Part shown: piece by piece, positions 9,883 through 19,893 of the stretch | Layout: each line of letters opens with the position of its first letter | Position numbering within the stretch: the stretch's first letter is position 1 | Origin: Verrucomicrobiota bacterium | GTDB lineage: Bacteria; Verrucomicrobiota; Verrucomicrobiia; Verrucomicrobiales; Akkermansiaceae | DNA length: 64,000 nucleotides | Direction of reading: 5' to 3' | Assembly: GCA_017301995.1 (NCBI GenBank) | Contig: JAFLEH010000005.1 | Span: 214,189 to 278,188, forward strand | Notes under the pieces: generated by a model | The model's input: the letters and a program-made list of their open reading frames with translations, nothing else | Told to the model about the DNA's origin: nothing | The model's database searches: none | Program-made: the position numbers and the translations under genes

Positions 9883-12800
9883 ATGAAAGCGAAATCCATT
9901 CTTCCGTTTATCGTCGCCGGACTCGCGCCGCTCGCCTCAGCCGCCAATATCACTTGGGACGGCGGCGGTGACGCCACGACGCTGGAACTCAACACCAACT
10001 GGACCGGTGATGTCCTGCCCAACGTCGCGACTCCCGACACCGCGGTTTTCGACGGCACCGCCGCAGGCAGCCTGTCGCTCGTTTATGCCGCCGGTCTCGG
10101 AGGCGTCGCGGGAAACACGGGAATCAATCTCAATCTGACCGCCACCCAGACGGGCTCGGTTTCCATCGATTCCGCCACCAACACGGCGCTCCGGATCAAC
10201 AATGTGACCCTTGATGCCGGATCCGGTGCGTTCGCACTGGGAAATGGCACCGGGTCGGGAGCGACCGCGTTTGCAATCACATTGGGTGGTGCGGTCAACC
10301 AAACCCATGTTTGGTCAAACAATTCGACGGCCGCGGCGACGGTTGGCTCAGACGTGCTTTTCGGTTTGGGTGGAGGAGGAGACCACGCGCTTAACATCAC
10401 CGGATCGGGCAACTGGAGTGTCGGCAACGCGCTTCAGGTCGCCGCCGGCCAGTTCGCGCTGATGAAAACCGGAACAGGGGAACTCAGTTTGTCCGGCGGA
10501 GGGAATTTAAACAATGCCGGCCTCGCGTTGTTTGGAGCGGTGCAATGCGCCGCGCTGAAGGAGGGAACCACCCGAATCACCGCGGGTACATACACCTGCA
10601 ATAGCAAGGAATTCACGGTCGGAGGCTTGGACACCGGAGCGGGCACCAATACCCAACTCATCATGGATGGCGGCGCTCTAACCGCGGTTAACTGGTTGAG
10701 CATCGGCAAGGGCAACGGCAACGGCACCGCCACGAGCGCTCTCGTTCTCAACAACGCCGCTACCGTTTCGAGCGCGAATATCAGCATGGGCTGGATGCAA
10801 ACCAACACGGTAGGTCCCAAGGTCTCGGCCACCCTAAACGGAACCTCCTCGATCACCCTCACCGGCACGGCCCACATCGCGGAGTCCAACGCGTCGTCCG
10901 CCACGCTCACACTCAACGATGGTTCCAGTTTTAGCATGACCGGCACTCCGGGGTCCGACAACCAGCGGAACCTCGGACTCGGCGGCGCGGCCACGATCAA
11001 TATCAACGGGACAGCCACCTTCACCGACGCATCGACGCGATTCCTCAGTCTCGGGCGCGACAACGGCACGGGCACCATCAACATGACCGGGGGAACTTTC
11101 AACAAGAGCGCCGGGGAATTGCGAGTGGGAACGACCGGTACCAACGGCGCCTACACGGCCACCGGAACCTTTTACATGAGCGGAGGAACCGCAAATGCCG
11201 GGGCGCTAACCGTCGGGCGCGGAAATAACAATCAGGCGCTGGTGAATGGAACCGTCACCGTGAACGGCGGCACCTTCAACGCGGGGGCGTCGGGTGACGT
11301 GATCATCGGCTACGCCGGTGCCGGAAATACCGGAACACTCAATATTTCGGGAGGCACTTTCAACGCCGGCACAACGGCGACACGCTGGTTCCATGTCGGC
11401 TACTGGGACACCACCAAAGGTGTGGTCAACATCAGCAACGGCAACCTGAACCTGAATCGGAACACTTCGATCAAGTTCAACCGGGGGACAGGCACGGGTG
11501 CCAATGTGATTACCCAGAGCGGAGGCAACGTGACATTCTTCAGCGATCTGGCGACCACTGTGGGCGGTACCGGAAACCTCGACATGATGTATGGAGGCGC
11601 GGCCGCGTCGAACACAACCTATCACTTGGACGGAGGCACTTTGGCCGTTCCCCAGATTATCTCGACGACCAACAATGGCACACGCACCTTCAACTTCAAC
11701 GGCGGCACACTGAAAGCGACCGGAAACCAGGCGGCGTTTATGAGTCTGGGCACGGGCAGCGCTTTTGCCAACCTCCGCAACGGCGGAGCCGTCATTGACA
11801 CCAACGGCTTCGATGTCACGATCGCACAACCGCTCCAACATAGCAACGTCGCTGGGGACAACGCGATCGACGGTGGCCTTTCCAAACAAGGAAACGGCAA
11901 GCTGACACTGTCATCCGCGGCCACCTACACCGGCGCCACCACCGTGAACGGCGGGACACTCGCACTGGGAGCGGCAGCTTCCATCAATACAAGCGCCGCC
12001 ATTGCGATCAATGGCACCGGAGCGAAACTTCTCCAGACAAGCGGCACGGCCATCACGCCCACAGTCACCCTGACCTCAGGAGCCGTGGATGGCACCGGCG
12101 GCATCGATACGCTCATCGTGGCGGATGCCGCTTCGAACGCCATCAGCGCGGGCAACGGCGGCATTGGCACGCTCAGTGTCGGAACCCTCACGTTCGGTGG
12201 TGCCGCGATGCTCAACGTGAGGACCAACGCCACCGGCGTGGACCAGTCGATCGACGCTCTAACGCTTTCGACATCCGGTACGTCGCCGATCACCATCAAT
12301 GCCACCAACTCGTCGGGTTTCTGGACCAGCGGTACCGACTACCCGGTTCTCACCTATGGCACTTATGGTGTCGCCGATGCCTCACATTTCGCGCTGGGCC
12401 CCGTGCCTAACCTGAATCCCAATCAGTCCGCGGAGTTGGTGAACACGGGGACCGCGATCGCGATCCGTGTGACGGGCGAGTCCTTGGTTTGGACCGGTGG
12501 CGTGAACTCCGACTGGACGACGACTCCGATTGGTGGCGCCAAGAACTGGAATTACCAAGGTTCGGGTATCGAGTTCTCCACCAACAGCCCGGTGATTTTC
12601 GACGACTCGGCGTCTCTGTTCACCGTAAACCTCGCGGAGAATGTAAGTCCCAGTGCGGTCGTGTTTTCCAATAGCGGAAACGATTACACGCTGTCCAGCA
12701 CGGGCGGTTTCGGTCTGGCGACGGGCGGTATCATTCTCAATGGCACCGCAAAGGTCACGATAGCGACCAACAACACCTCCACCGGTGCGATCACCATCAA

Positions 12801-15462
12801 CGACGGGACCTTGGAGGTGACAGGTTCAGTGGCGGCGAGCTCGCAAATCTCCAACAGCAGCAGCCTGATCCTGAATCCGGTCGTCGCCCAAACCTATCCG
12901 AATCCGATCTCCGGCGCGGGCGGGATCGAGAAGGCTGGCGGTGCCGCATTGACGCTTTCAGGCGCTAACACTTTCACCGGTAATTTCACCCTGACCTCCG
13001 GCACGCTCAATCTCAACAGTGCCGGCGCGCTTGGAGCGGCTCCGGGGACGTTTGTGCTGAACGGGGGAACACTCGACAACACCAGCGGCGTGGAAGTCGT
13101 CATGACCGGCAACAAGCCGCAGACATGGAATGCCGATGTGACGTTCACCGGAACCAACTCCCTGAACATGGGCAACGGTGCGGTGGCGCTCGCAGCATCC
13201 CGGACGGTGAATGTTCTGGCCAACAAACTCTACGTGGGAGCGATCGGCGATGCCGCGGCAGGATATGGACTAACCAAGACTGGCAATGGCACACTGGTCG
13301 TCAATGGCGGCAATATCGGCGGAAATCTCGATGTTCAGAACGGCATCGTGGGAACCAACCAGGATTTTCTCGGAGCCGCGCCGGTGGGAACCGGCATCCT
13401 GGAAAACGCCGGCAATGTCGGAACCAAGTGGACGTTCTGGTATGGCCCGTCCGATGTGACGTCCAATCTGCTGATCCGCAACAACGACGGGACCCACACG
13501 CGGCAGTTGGGTATCGTCAAGCGCGGAAGCGGCACGCTCACGCTGACGAATCCATCCAACAACGCCACCGCCAACCTTGCGGTTGATAGCGGCAAGCTCG
13601 TTGTTAGCGCCGGCACCTACGGCGGCGGCAACGACGACGGCAGCACCAATACCGGGCTGACCTCCATCATCGGCAACACCGCAGGTGCCAACGCGGTGCT
13701 TGAAATCAATGGTGCCACGGTCAATTACAACAATCGGAGCGCTGCTGGCACCGATGCATGGCGGAGCACTCTGGACATCGGCAGCAATGCGACGGGTGCC
13801 GGAGCGCTTAAACTGAACTCGGGCTCGCTGTCCACCAACATGCAGCTCGGAATCGGCCGCAATGGAGCATACGGCGGCATGGTGCAGACCGACGGCACCA
13901 CCACGGTTGGCGGATTCCTGGCGCTCGGCTTGAACGCGTCCCCAGCCGTGCTGAATCTCGCCGGGGGAACCTTCAACCAGCTAGGCCCGGTGACATCCGG
14001 TGCGGGCGCCGGTTCGGTCGGCGTCATCAGCCTGTCCGGTACGGCAAGCTATAACCAAACCAGCGTCGGCGACCTCGGGCTGTGGCTCGGTGAAAACGGC
14101 ACCGGAATCCTCAATCTATCCGGCAGCGCGTCGGTGTCCATCGTTGCCGGAAACAACGGCGTGCAACTGGGGCGCCTTGCCTCCGGCAATGGAATCGCGA
14201 ATCTTCTGGGCGGCACCCTTACCACCAAGGCGGTGGCCAAAGGCGCCGGAACGGGTACCCTCAATTTCAACGGTGGCAAGCTCGCCGCAAACACCGCCAA
14301 CACCGCGTTCGTCGCCGGACTCAATCACGCCTACGTCTATCCGGGAGGCGGGACCATCGACAACGGCGGCAATGCCGTCACGATCGCTCAGGCGCTTGAG
14401 GCGCCCACCGGCAACGGCGTCAGCGCGTCGGGCCTGACGGTCAGCGGCGGCGGCTACATCGCGCCGCCGGTCGTGACCATCGGAGGAGACGGAACGGGTG
14501 CCACCGCGGTCGCGGAAATCGACCCGAGCGGCAATCTGACCGGAATCACCATCACCAATCCGGGGGTGGATTACATGAACATCACCGTCTCCCTCAGCGG
14601 CGGCGGGGTTGGAAACACGGGATCGGTCAGCGGATCCGCGTCGTTCGTGGCGAATACGAGCGGCGGTGTCAGCTACTCGGGCGCGGGGACCACCACGCTT
14701 ACCGGGGTGAACACCTACACCGGAAACAGCACGGTGAGTTCCGGAACGACGCTCGTGTTGGCGGATAATGCCGGCCTCAAGTTTGTTCCGGGCGCGAACG
14801 GCGTGTGCAACAAGCTGACTGGCGCGGGATCCGCATTTCTCTATGGAGATTTCACCATCGACCTCAGTGGCGCCGCCCTGGCCAACGGCAACTCGTGGAC
14901 GCTGGTGGATACTTCTTCGCGGAACTTCGATCCGTTGCTTTTCACCGTCAATGGTTTCACCGAAGTATCACAGGGCGTCCATCAACTGGTTGACGGTGCC
15001 AACACCTGGACTTTCTCCGAATCCACCGGCGCGCTCACGTTGGCGGTGGCGGCACCCTCCGGCTATGCCGCGTGGGCGGGCATGAAGGGGCTTACCGCCG
15101 GAGTGAACGATGGTCCTTCCCAGGATCCCGACGCTGACGGTCTGAACAACCTGCTCGAATTCGTGCTTGACGGCGACCCGCTCGCCAATAGCGCGGCCGT
15201 GGCTCCCAGTGTGACCCGCAGCGGATCCAACCTGATCCTCACCTTCAAACGCCGCGACGACTCGGAAGCCGAGGTTGCCGTGAAGGTGGAGACCAGCCCG
15301 AATCTCGGCACCGGCACCTGGAATACCTACGCCACCATCGGCGCGACCAGTGGTGCGAACTATACCGTCGCTGAAAACGCCGCCGATCCAGACCTGATCA
15401 CGGTCACGATCCCGATCACCGGCGACAAGGCGTTCTATCGTGTTTCCTCCACCAAACCATAA
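9883..15462 (+). CDS. Giant autotransporter-associated beta-strand repeat surface protein
   Basis: 1,859 residues. A signal peptide (MKAKSILPFIVAGLAPLASA, cleavage near ASA-AN) leads into ITWDGGGDATTLELNTNW, the typical start of these Verrucomicrobiota proteins. The body is glycine/asparagine/threonine-rich with many degenerate repeats of the type SGGTFNAGAxG and LTKTGNGTLVVNGG, the hallmark of the autotransporter-associated beta-strand (PATR) family, predicted as a long beta-solenoid. Near the C-terminus is DPDADGLNNLLEFVL, a calcium-binding-type linker, then a beta-sandwich-like ending (FYRVSSTKP). No beta-barrel autotransporter domain and no PEP-CTERM tail are seen, so the export route is unclear. 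It is paralogous to the next gene. Likely surface or sheath protein. Confidence 0.88.
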   Translation: MKAKSILPFIVAGLAPLASAANITWDGGGDATTLELNTNWTGDVLPNVATPDTAVFDGTAAGSLSLVYAAGLGGVAGNTGINLNLTATQTGSVSIDSATNTALRINNVTLDAGSGAFALGNGTGSGATAFAITLGGAVNQTHVWSNNSTAAATVGSDVLFGLGGGGDHALNITGSGNWSVGNALQVAAGQFALMKTGTGELSLSGGGNLNNAGLALFGAVQCAALKEGTTRITAGTYTCNSKEFTVGGLDTGAGTNTQLIMDGGALTAVNWLSIGKGNGNGTATSALVLNNAATVSSANISMGWMQTNTVGPKVSATLNGTSSITLTGTAHIAESNASSATLTLNDGSSFSMTGTPGSDNQRNLGLGGAATININGTATFTDASTRFLSLGRDNGTGTINMTGGTFNKSAGELRVGTTGTNGAYTATGTFYMSGGTANAGALTVGRGNNNQALVNGTVTVNGGTFNAGASGDVIIGYAGAGNTGTLNISGGTFNAGTTATRWFHVGYWDTTKGVVNISNGNLNLNRNTSIKFNRGTGTGANVITQSGGNVTFFSDLATTVGGTGNLDMMYGGAAASNTTYHLDGGTLAVPQIISTTNNGTRTFNFNGGTLKATGNQAAFMSLGTGSAFANLRNGGAVIDTNGFDVTIAQPLQHSNVAGDNAIDGGLSKQGNGKLTLSSAATYTGATTVNGGTLALGAAASINTSAAIAINGTGAKLLQTSGTAITPTVTLTSGAVDGTGGIDTLIVADAASNAISAGNGGIGTLSVGTLTFGGAAMLNVRTNATGVDQSIDALTLSTSGTSPITINATNSSGFWTSGTDYPVLTYGTYGVADASHFALGPVPNLNPNQSAELVNTGTAIAIRVTGESLVWTGGVNSDWTTTPIGGAKNWNYQGSGIEFSTNSPVIFDDSASLFTVNLAENVSPSAVVFSNSGNDYTLSSTGGFGLATGGIILNGTAKVTIATNNTSTGAITINDGTLEVTGSVAASSQISNSSSLILNPVVAQTYPNPISGAGGIEKAGGAALTLSGANTFTGNFTLTSGTLNLNSAGALGAAPGTFVLNGGTLDNTSGVEVVMTGNKPQTWNADVTFTGTNSLNMGNGAVALAASRTVNVLANKLYVGAIGDAAAGYGLTKTGNGTLVVNGGNIGGNLDVQNGIVGTNQDFLGAAPVGTGILENAGNVGTKWTFWYGPSDVTSNLLIRNNDGTHTRQLGIVKRGSGTLTLTNPSNNATANLAVDSGKLVVSAGTYGGGNDDGSTNTGLTSIIGNTAGANAVLEINGATVNYNNRSAAGTDAWRSTLDIGSNATGAGALKLNSGSLSTNMQLGIGRNGAYGGMVQTDGTTTVGGFLALGLNASPAVLNLAGGTFNQLGPVTSGAGAGSVGVISLSGTASYNQTSVGDLGLWLGENGTGILNLSGSASVSIVAGNNGVQLGRLASGNGIANLLGGTLTTKAVAKGAGTGTLNFNGGKLAANTANTAFVAGLNHAYVYPGGGTIDNGGNAVTIAQALEAPTGNGVSASGLTVSGGGYIAPPVVTIGGDGTGATAVAEIDPSGNLTGITITNPGVDYMNITVSLSGGGVGNTGSVSGSASFVANTSGGVSYSGAGTTTLTGVNTYTGNSTVSSGTTLVLADNAGLKFVPGANGVCNKLTGAGSAFLYGDFTIDLSGAALANGNSWTLVDTSSRNFDPLLFTVNGFTEVSQGVHQLVDGANTWTFSESTGALTLAVAAPSGYAAWAGMKGLTAGVNDGPSQDPDADGLNNLLEFVLDGDPLANSAAVAPSVTRSGSNLILTFKRRDDSEAEVAVKVETSPNLGTGTWNTYATIGATSGANYTVAENAADPDLITVTIPITGDKAFYRVSSTKP

Positions 15463-15474
15463 CACACCACGCGA

Positions 15475-15507
15475 ATGGGTCCGGTCTCTTGCAACGGCCG
15501 GACCCAT
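15475..15507 (+). terminator. Stem-loop terminator after the first surface-protein gene
   Basis: Perfect 10-base inverted repeat ATGGGTCCGG (15475-15484) and CCGGACCCAT (15498-15507), 13 bases after the stop, loop of 13. The following bases are only weakly T-rich, so termination efficiency is uncertain. Confidence 0.55.
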
Positions 15508-15639
15508 CCTTGATGTGACCGTAATATCTAATTTTCGTTCCCCTTTGATGAGTTCCGGCCGTCCAATGCCTGTGGCCATCGCCGAATAGCCTTCCGAAAC
15601 CCAAACCGATCTTTCCAATTCCAACCTAGCAATTCTGCC

Positions 15640-18600
15640 ATGAAACCCCGCCAATATCGTCCATTCCATCAAGTCGCCGTAGGTCTTGCCGTTGGGGCAT
15701 GTACAATGCTGAACCCAGGCCAAGCGGCGACCCTGACTTGGGACGGCGGAGGCGGAAGTTCCGAGATGGGCACCGCTGCCAACTGGTCGGCGGACGCCCT
15801 GCCCAACGGCACGACCTCCGACGTGATGCAGTTTGACGGGACCGTGGCCGGCAACCTGAGCCTGACTTACTTGGTGAATGCGGCGAATCTGGGCAACTCG
15901 CCCGGTGTGTCACTCTCCATGACATCCGCCCAGACGGATAGTCTGACCATTGACGGTGGCAGCCTCACAAACAACCTGCGCCTCAATTCCTCAGGTGTGA
16001 ACATTGCCAACGGAGCGGGGGCACTCGTTCTCGGTAATGGCACGGGTAGCCCGAGCTTCAACATTACGATCCAGAACGCTCTTGATGGCTTCACCAACAA
16101 CTCCTCCAACACCGCGACCATCCGGTCCGATGTTTCGTTCGGCGTCTCCAGCGCGGGAGCAGCCGCCCTATCCTTTGGCGGCAGCGGCAATTGGGACATG
16201 CAGGCGGCAGCCGCACCCAGTAACGCCGCCTCCCTGGCCATTCTCAAGACCGGTACCGGGACATTGACTCTTAGTGGTGGTGGAAACCTGAAGTCGGGTC
16301 CTACCGGCTACGGCGGTTCTTTCGGCTCCGTTTTCAAGCAGGGCGTCACCAACATGACCGCCGGAACCTACGCTTACAACAGCACCGAGATTGTGATCGG
16401 CGGGCTTGATGTCGCTGGCACCAATACCCAGCTCAACCTGAGTAACAGCACCGTGGTCTCCGGGGTCTCCTGGCTGAGCGTCGGACGAGGCAACGGCACG
16501 GGCACGGTCTCCTCAGACCTGACTCTGAACAATAGTTCTTCCGTCAGCGCCACAAACATGAGTGGCGGCTTCAATGCGGGCAACGCCAGCACAGGTCCCA
16601 AGGGAACGGTCACCCTGAATGACACGTCCTCCATCATCGCCAACACGACGGTCAACATTGCAGAGTCCGCCAATTCGAACATCTCTATCAACCTCAACGG
16701 AACCTCGACCTTCACGCAGAACACCACTGGCAGCGGCCAAACCCGTCTCGGCATGGCGGATGGCGCGGTAGGAGTCATCAACGTGGGTGGCGGAACGGCC
16801 AACTTCGAGCGGGACTTCGTGTTGGGCTACTCCGGCACCGGTCAGGGCAAGCTCTACATCAACAGCGGGACGGTCAACGTGGCCACCGCCACGGAGCGCT
16901 GGTTGATCATCAACCAGAACAACACCGCCTCGGGTCTGTTGGAGGTCAATGGCGGAACACTCAATCTGAGCACCAACACCGACATCCGTTTCAGCACCAG
17001 CGGAACCTCCGCCGGCACAAGCGTGGTCACCTTGAACGGTGGTGCCATCACCGGATGGGCCGGAAACAAGACCGGCGGATACAGCGGAACCAGTGTCGTC
17101 GATCTTCAATACTCCGGCACCAGCGCGGCCAACAACACCTTCAACCTCAACGGCGGGGTCCTCACCATCGGGCAGGTCATCACCAACAACAACGGAGGCA
17201 CCGCGGCCTTCAACTTCAACGGCGGCACGATCCGGGCCGCCGCATCTTCCGCCAATTTCATTGATCTGGGGGGAGCCAATCAGAAGGTCTATGTGAAGGA
17301 TGGCGGCGCGGTCGTGGATAGCAACGGGTTCAACATCACCATTGTCGATGCCCTCCAGAACGGAGGCACCGGAGGACTGACCAAGCAGGGTGGCGGCATC
17401 CTGACCCTGTCGGCGGCGGCCAGCTATACGGGAGCTACTGCCGTAAACGCCGGCACCCTGGCGCTCGGCGGCAGTCTCGCCACATCCGGTGTCACCGTGG
17501 CATCCGGCGCGGCCTTGGCCGGCGGAAGTGCGATCGCCGGATCCGTAACCTCCTCCGGCCAACTCCTGCCGGGTGGGATCGGCAGCTACGGCACCATGAC
17601 CATCGGCAACGGCCTTGCCCTAGCGGGCGGAACCCTCACCCTCGATCTCAACGGTTCCAACAACTCCACCGGTGGCGGTATCAACGATCTATTCGCCGTG
17701 ACGGGAAATGTCGGAGCAAGCGGAACCGTTATCGTAAGTCCCAGCTTTTCCAGTACTCCGGCGCCAGCCACCACCTACACCTTCGCCACCTATAGCGGTG
17801 GGCTAACCGGGGGAGCGAGCTTCGCCGCAGGGAGCCGGGCCATCACGATCGACACGACCACCGCCGGACAACTCAATCTCACCTACACCGGAGCCGCATC
17901 CGGGAACTTGAATTGGAATTCCACGTCCAGTTCGGCTTGGGACATTCTCAATTCGCTCAACTGGCATAACACGGGAACCAGCTCCACCGACCGCTACTAC
18001 CAGGGAGACACCGTCACCTTCGACGACACCGCCGGACTCCAGACCAGCGTGGTGTTGGAAACCACCGTCTCGCCGGGATCGATCGTCGTCAATTCGGAAA
18101 GCTCCGGCAACAACTTCGGTTTCTCCGGAGTCGGTGGCATCGCCGGAGCCGCCACCACGCTCACCAAGAGCGGCAGTTCCGCGCTCACCCTCGCAACCGG
18201 CAACACCTACGGTGGGGGCACCACTCTCAACGGCGGCACCATCGTCCTCGGAAATGCGAGCGCGCTGGGGACGGGGACCGCCACTCTCAACGGCGGCACC
18301 CTCAATCTCAACGGCCAAACCATCGCCAACGCGCTCAATCTGAACGGCGGATCCCTGACCGGTGCCGGCACCGTCGATGGCGTGGTATCCGGAGGTTCTC
18401 TGGCAAAATCCGACACCAGCCTGCTTGTCCTCACCGGGGCCAACACCTACACGGGCGGCACAACCATCAGCGCGGGCACCATCGCCATGGGGCGCGCCAA
18501 TGGCACCAACACCAACCTCGGTTCGGGTGCCGTGACCGTGAACGCCGACGCCACCCTGCGGGTCGGCTATTTCGTGACCAGCAACCAAAACGTTTCCACC

Positions 18601-19824
18601 ACCGGAAACCAAATCTCGCTGAATGGCGGAACGATCCTCGCGGACGATGGCAACCAGCACCTGACCGGAAATGTCGATGTGACGGGACTTGGCGGCACGC
18701 TCGGTTCCACATACAACGCCGGCAACAACAGCGCCGCCGAGCGCGACAAGGGATTGTCCATCGATGGCGTGGTGAGCGGGAGTGGCGCTCTGACCATCCA
18801 GCACAGCCGCATTTCTACCGGCAACACTTGGATCACCTCGTTCGTGGCGTTATCCAACAACGCCAACAGCTACTCCGGAACCATCACCGTCAACCAGAAC
18901 ACAACCGCCAGCGAAGGTGGTGTCTATCTGGGCGTCAACGGCAGCACCGCATTGGCCAACGCTTCCGTTGTCCTTCCCTCGAATGTGCCGGGATCCGCAA
19001 GGAAGTTCGGCAACAGCCCGATCGTGTTCAAGACGGGCCTTGGCACCGCCACCTTGGGCTCGCTTTCCGGATCGGCCGATGTGGTGCTTACCGGCTACGA
19101 CCCATACAACCACATCTACGGCACCGACTCCATCGGTCTAACCGTCGGTGGAAACGGCGCCAGCGCCAGCTACTCCGGAATCCTCAGCGGTGGCGGCGGC
19201 CTGACCAAGACCGGAACGGGCGAGATGACATTGACGAATGCCAGCTCCTACACCGGCGCGACCACCGTCAACTCGGGCAAGCTGGTGGTCAACGGTAGCG
19301 TCTCCACCAGTGTTCTAACCACCGTCGGCGGGACCGGAACACTTGGCGGCATCGGAACGGTCGGCGCGCTAACAGCAACGGCGGGCGGCACGGTGGCCCC
19401 CGGCAACAGCCCAGGCATCCTCAACGCCGGCAACACCAGCCTGGAATCGGGTTCGACACTGTCCATCGAGATCAACGGCGACACCGTGGGATCGGGATAC
19501 GACCAACTGAATGTAACCGGCTCGGTCTCGCTGGCCGGCCTGCTCAGTGTGAACCTCGGATACACGCCCTCGCTGGACTCGTTGTTCTTCATCGTCGCCA
19601 ACGATGGCGCGGATCCGGTGTCGGGTAATTTCGCCGGCCTATCCGAAGGATCGGTCTTCAATGTGGGTGGCACCGATTTCAGGATCAGCTACACCGCGGA
19701 TTCGGGGGCGGCATCGTTCACCGGAGGCAACGACGTGGCGCTCAAGGTGATTCCGGAAGCGTCCTCCGCGTTGTTGCTCGGCCTGGGATCACTCGGATTG
19801 GCGCTGCGCCGCCGCCGCGCCTGA
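15640..19824 (+). CDS. Autotransporter-associated beta-strand repeat protein with PEP-CTERM-like tail
   Basis: 1,394 residues. After a signal region (VAVGLAVGACTMLNPGQAA) the mature start TLTWDGGGGSSEMGTAANW is clearly paralogous to the neighbouring 1,859-residue protein. Many PATR repeats follow (LTKTGTGEMTLTNASSYTGA, NTYTGGTTISAGTIAMG). The last 25 residues are a PEP-CTERM-type sorting signal: VIPEASSALLLG, a hydrophobic segment, then the arginine cluster LRRRRA; the motif reads PEA rather than PEP. Such tails are recognised by an exosortase that cleaves and anchors the protein; none is in this window. Upstream, 177 bases separate it from the first paralogue, so they may be transcribed separately. 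Confidence 0.88.
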   Translation: MKPRQYRPFHQVAVGLAVGACTMLNPGQAATLTWDGGGGSSEMGTAANWSADALPNGTTSDVMQFDGTVAGNLSLTYLVNAANLGNSPGVSLSMTSAQTDSLTIDGGSLTNNLRLNSSGVNIANGAGALVLGNGTGSPSFNITIQNALDGFTNNSSNTATIRSDVSFGVSSAGAAALSFGGSGNWDMQAAAAPSNAASLAILKTGTGTLTLSGGGNLKSGPTGYGGSFGSVFKQGVTNMTAGTYAYNSTEIVIGGLDVAGTNTQLNLSNSTVVSGVSWLSVGRGNGTGTVSSDLTLNNSSSVSATNMSGGFNAGNASTGPKGTVTLNDTSSIIANTTVNIAESANSNISINLNGTSTFTQNTTGSGQTRLGMADGAVGVINVGGGTANFERDFVLGYSGTGQGKLYINSGTVNVATATERWLIINQNNTASGLLEVNGGTLNLSTNTDIRFSTSGTSAGTSVVTLNGGAITGWAGNKTGGYSGTSVVDLQYSGTSAANNTFNLNGGVLTIGQVITNNNGGTAAFNFNGGTIRAAASSANFIDLGGANQKVYVKDGGAVVDSNGFNITIVDALQNGGTGGLTKQGGGILTLSAAASYTGATAVNAGTLALGGSLATSGVTVASGAALAGGSAIAGSVTSSGQLLPGGIGSYGTMTIGNGLALAGGTLTLDLNGSNNSTGGGINDLFAVTGNVGASGTVIVSPSFSSTPAPATTYTFATYSGGLTGGASFAAGSRAITIDTTTAGQLNLTYTGAASGNLNWNSTSSSAWDILNSLNWHNTGTSSTDRYYQGDTVTFDDTAGLQTSVVLETTVSPGSIVVNSESSGNNFGFSGVGGIAGAATTLTKSGSSALTLATGNTYGGGTTLNGGTIVLGNASALGTGTATLNGGTLNLNGQTIANALNLNGGSLTGAGTVDGVVSGGSLAKSDTSLLVLTGANTYTGGTTISAGTIAMGRANGTNTNLGSGAVTVNADATLRVGYFVTSNQNVSTTGNQISLNGGTILADDGNQHLTGNVDVTGLGGTLGSTYNAGNNSAAERDKGLSIDGVVSGSGALTIQHSRISTGNTWITSFVALSNNANSYSGTITVNQNTTASEGGVYLGVNGSTALANASVVLPSNVPGSARKFGNSPIVFKTGLGTATLGSLSGSADVVLTGYDPYNHIYGTDSIGLTVGGNGASASYSGILSGGGGLTKTGTGEMTLTNASSYTGATTVNSGKLVVNGSVSTSVLTTVGGTGTLGGIGTVGALTATAGGTVAPGNSPGILNAGNTSLESGSTLSIEINGDTVGSGYDQLNVTGSVSLAGLLSVNLGYTPSLDSLFFIVANDGADPVSGNFAGLSEGSVFNVGGTDFRISYTADSGAASFTGGNDVALKVIPEASSALLLGLGSLGLALRRRRA

Positions 19825-19893
19825 GTTGGCTGACAGCGGATGAATATTCCGCTTCCGGATTGCATTCCGGAGCGGACTGTTCAAGGTCGCGCC

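Noticed and set aside
10434..11144. Long minus-strand frames inside the giant repeat proteins
   Set aside because: They reflect the repetitive Gly/Asn/Thr codons of the sense strand and contain no domain.
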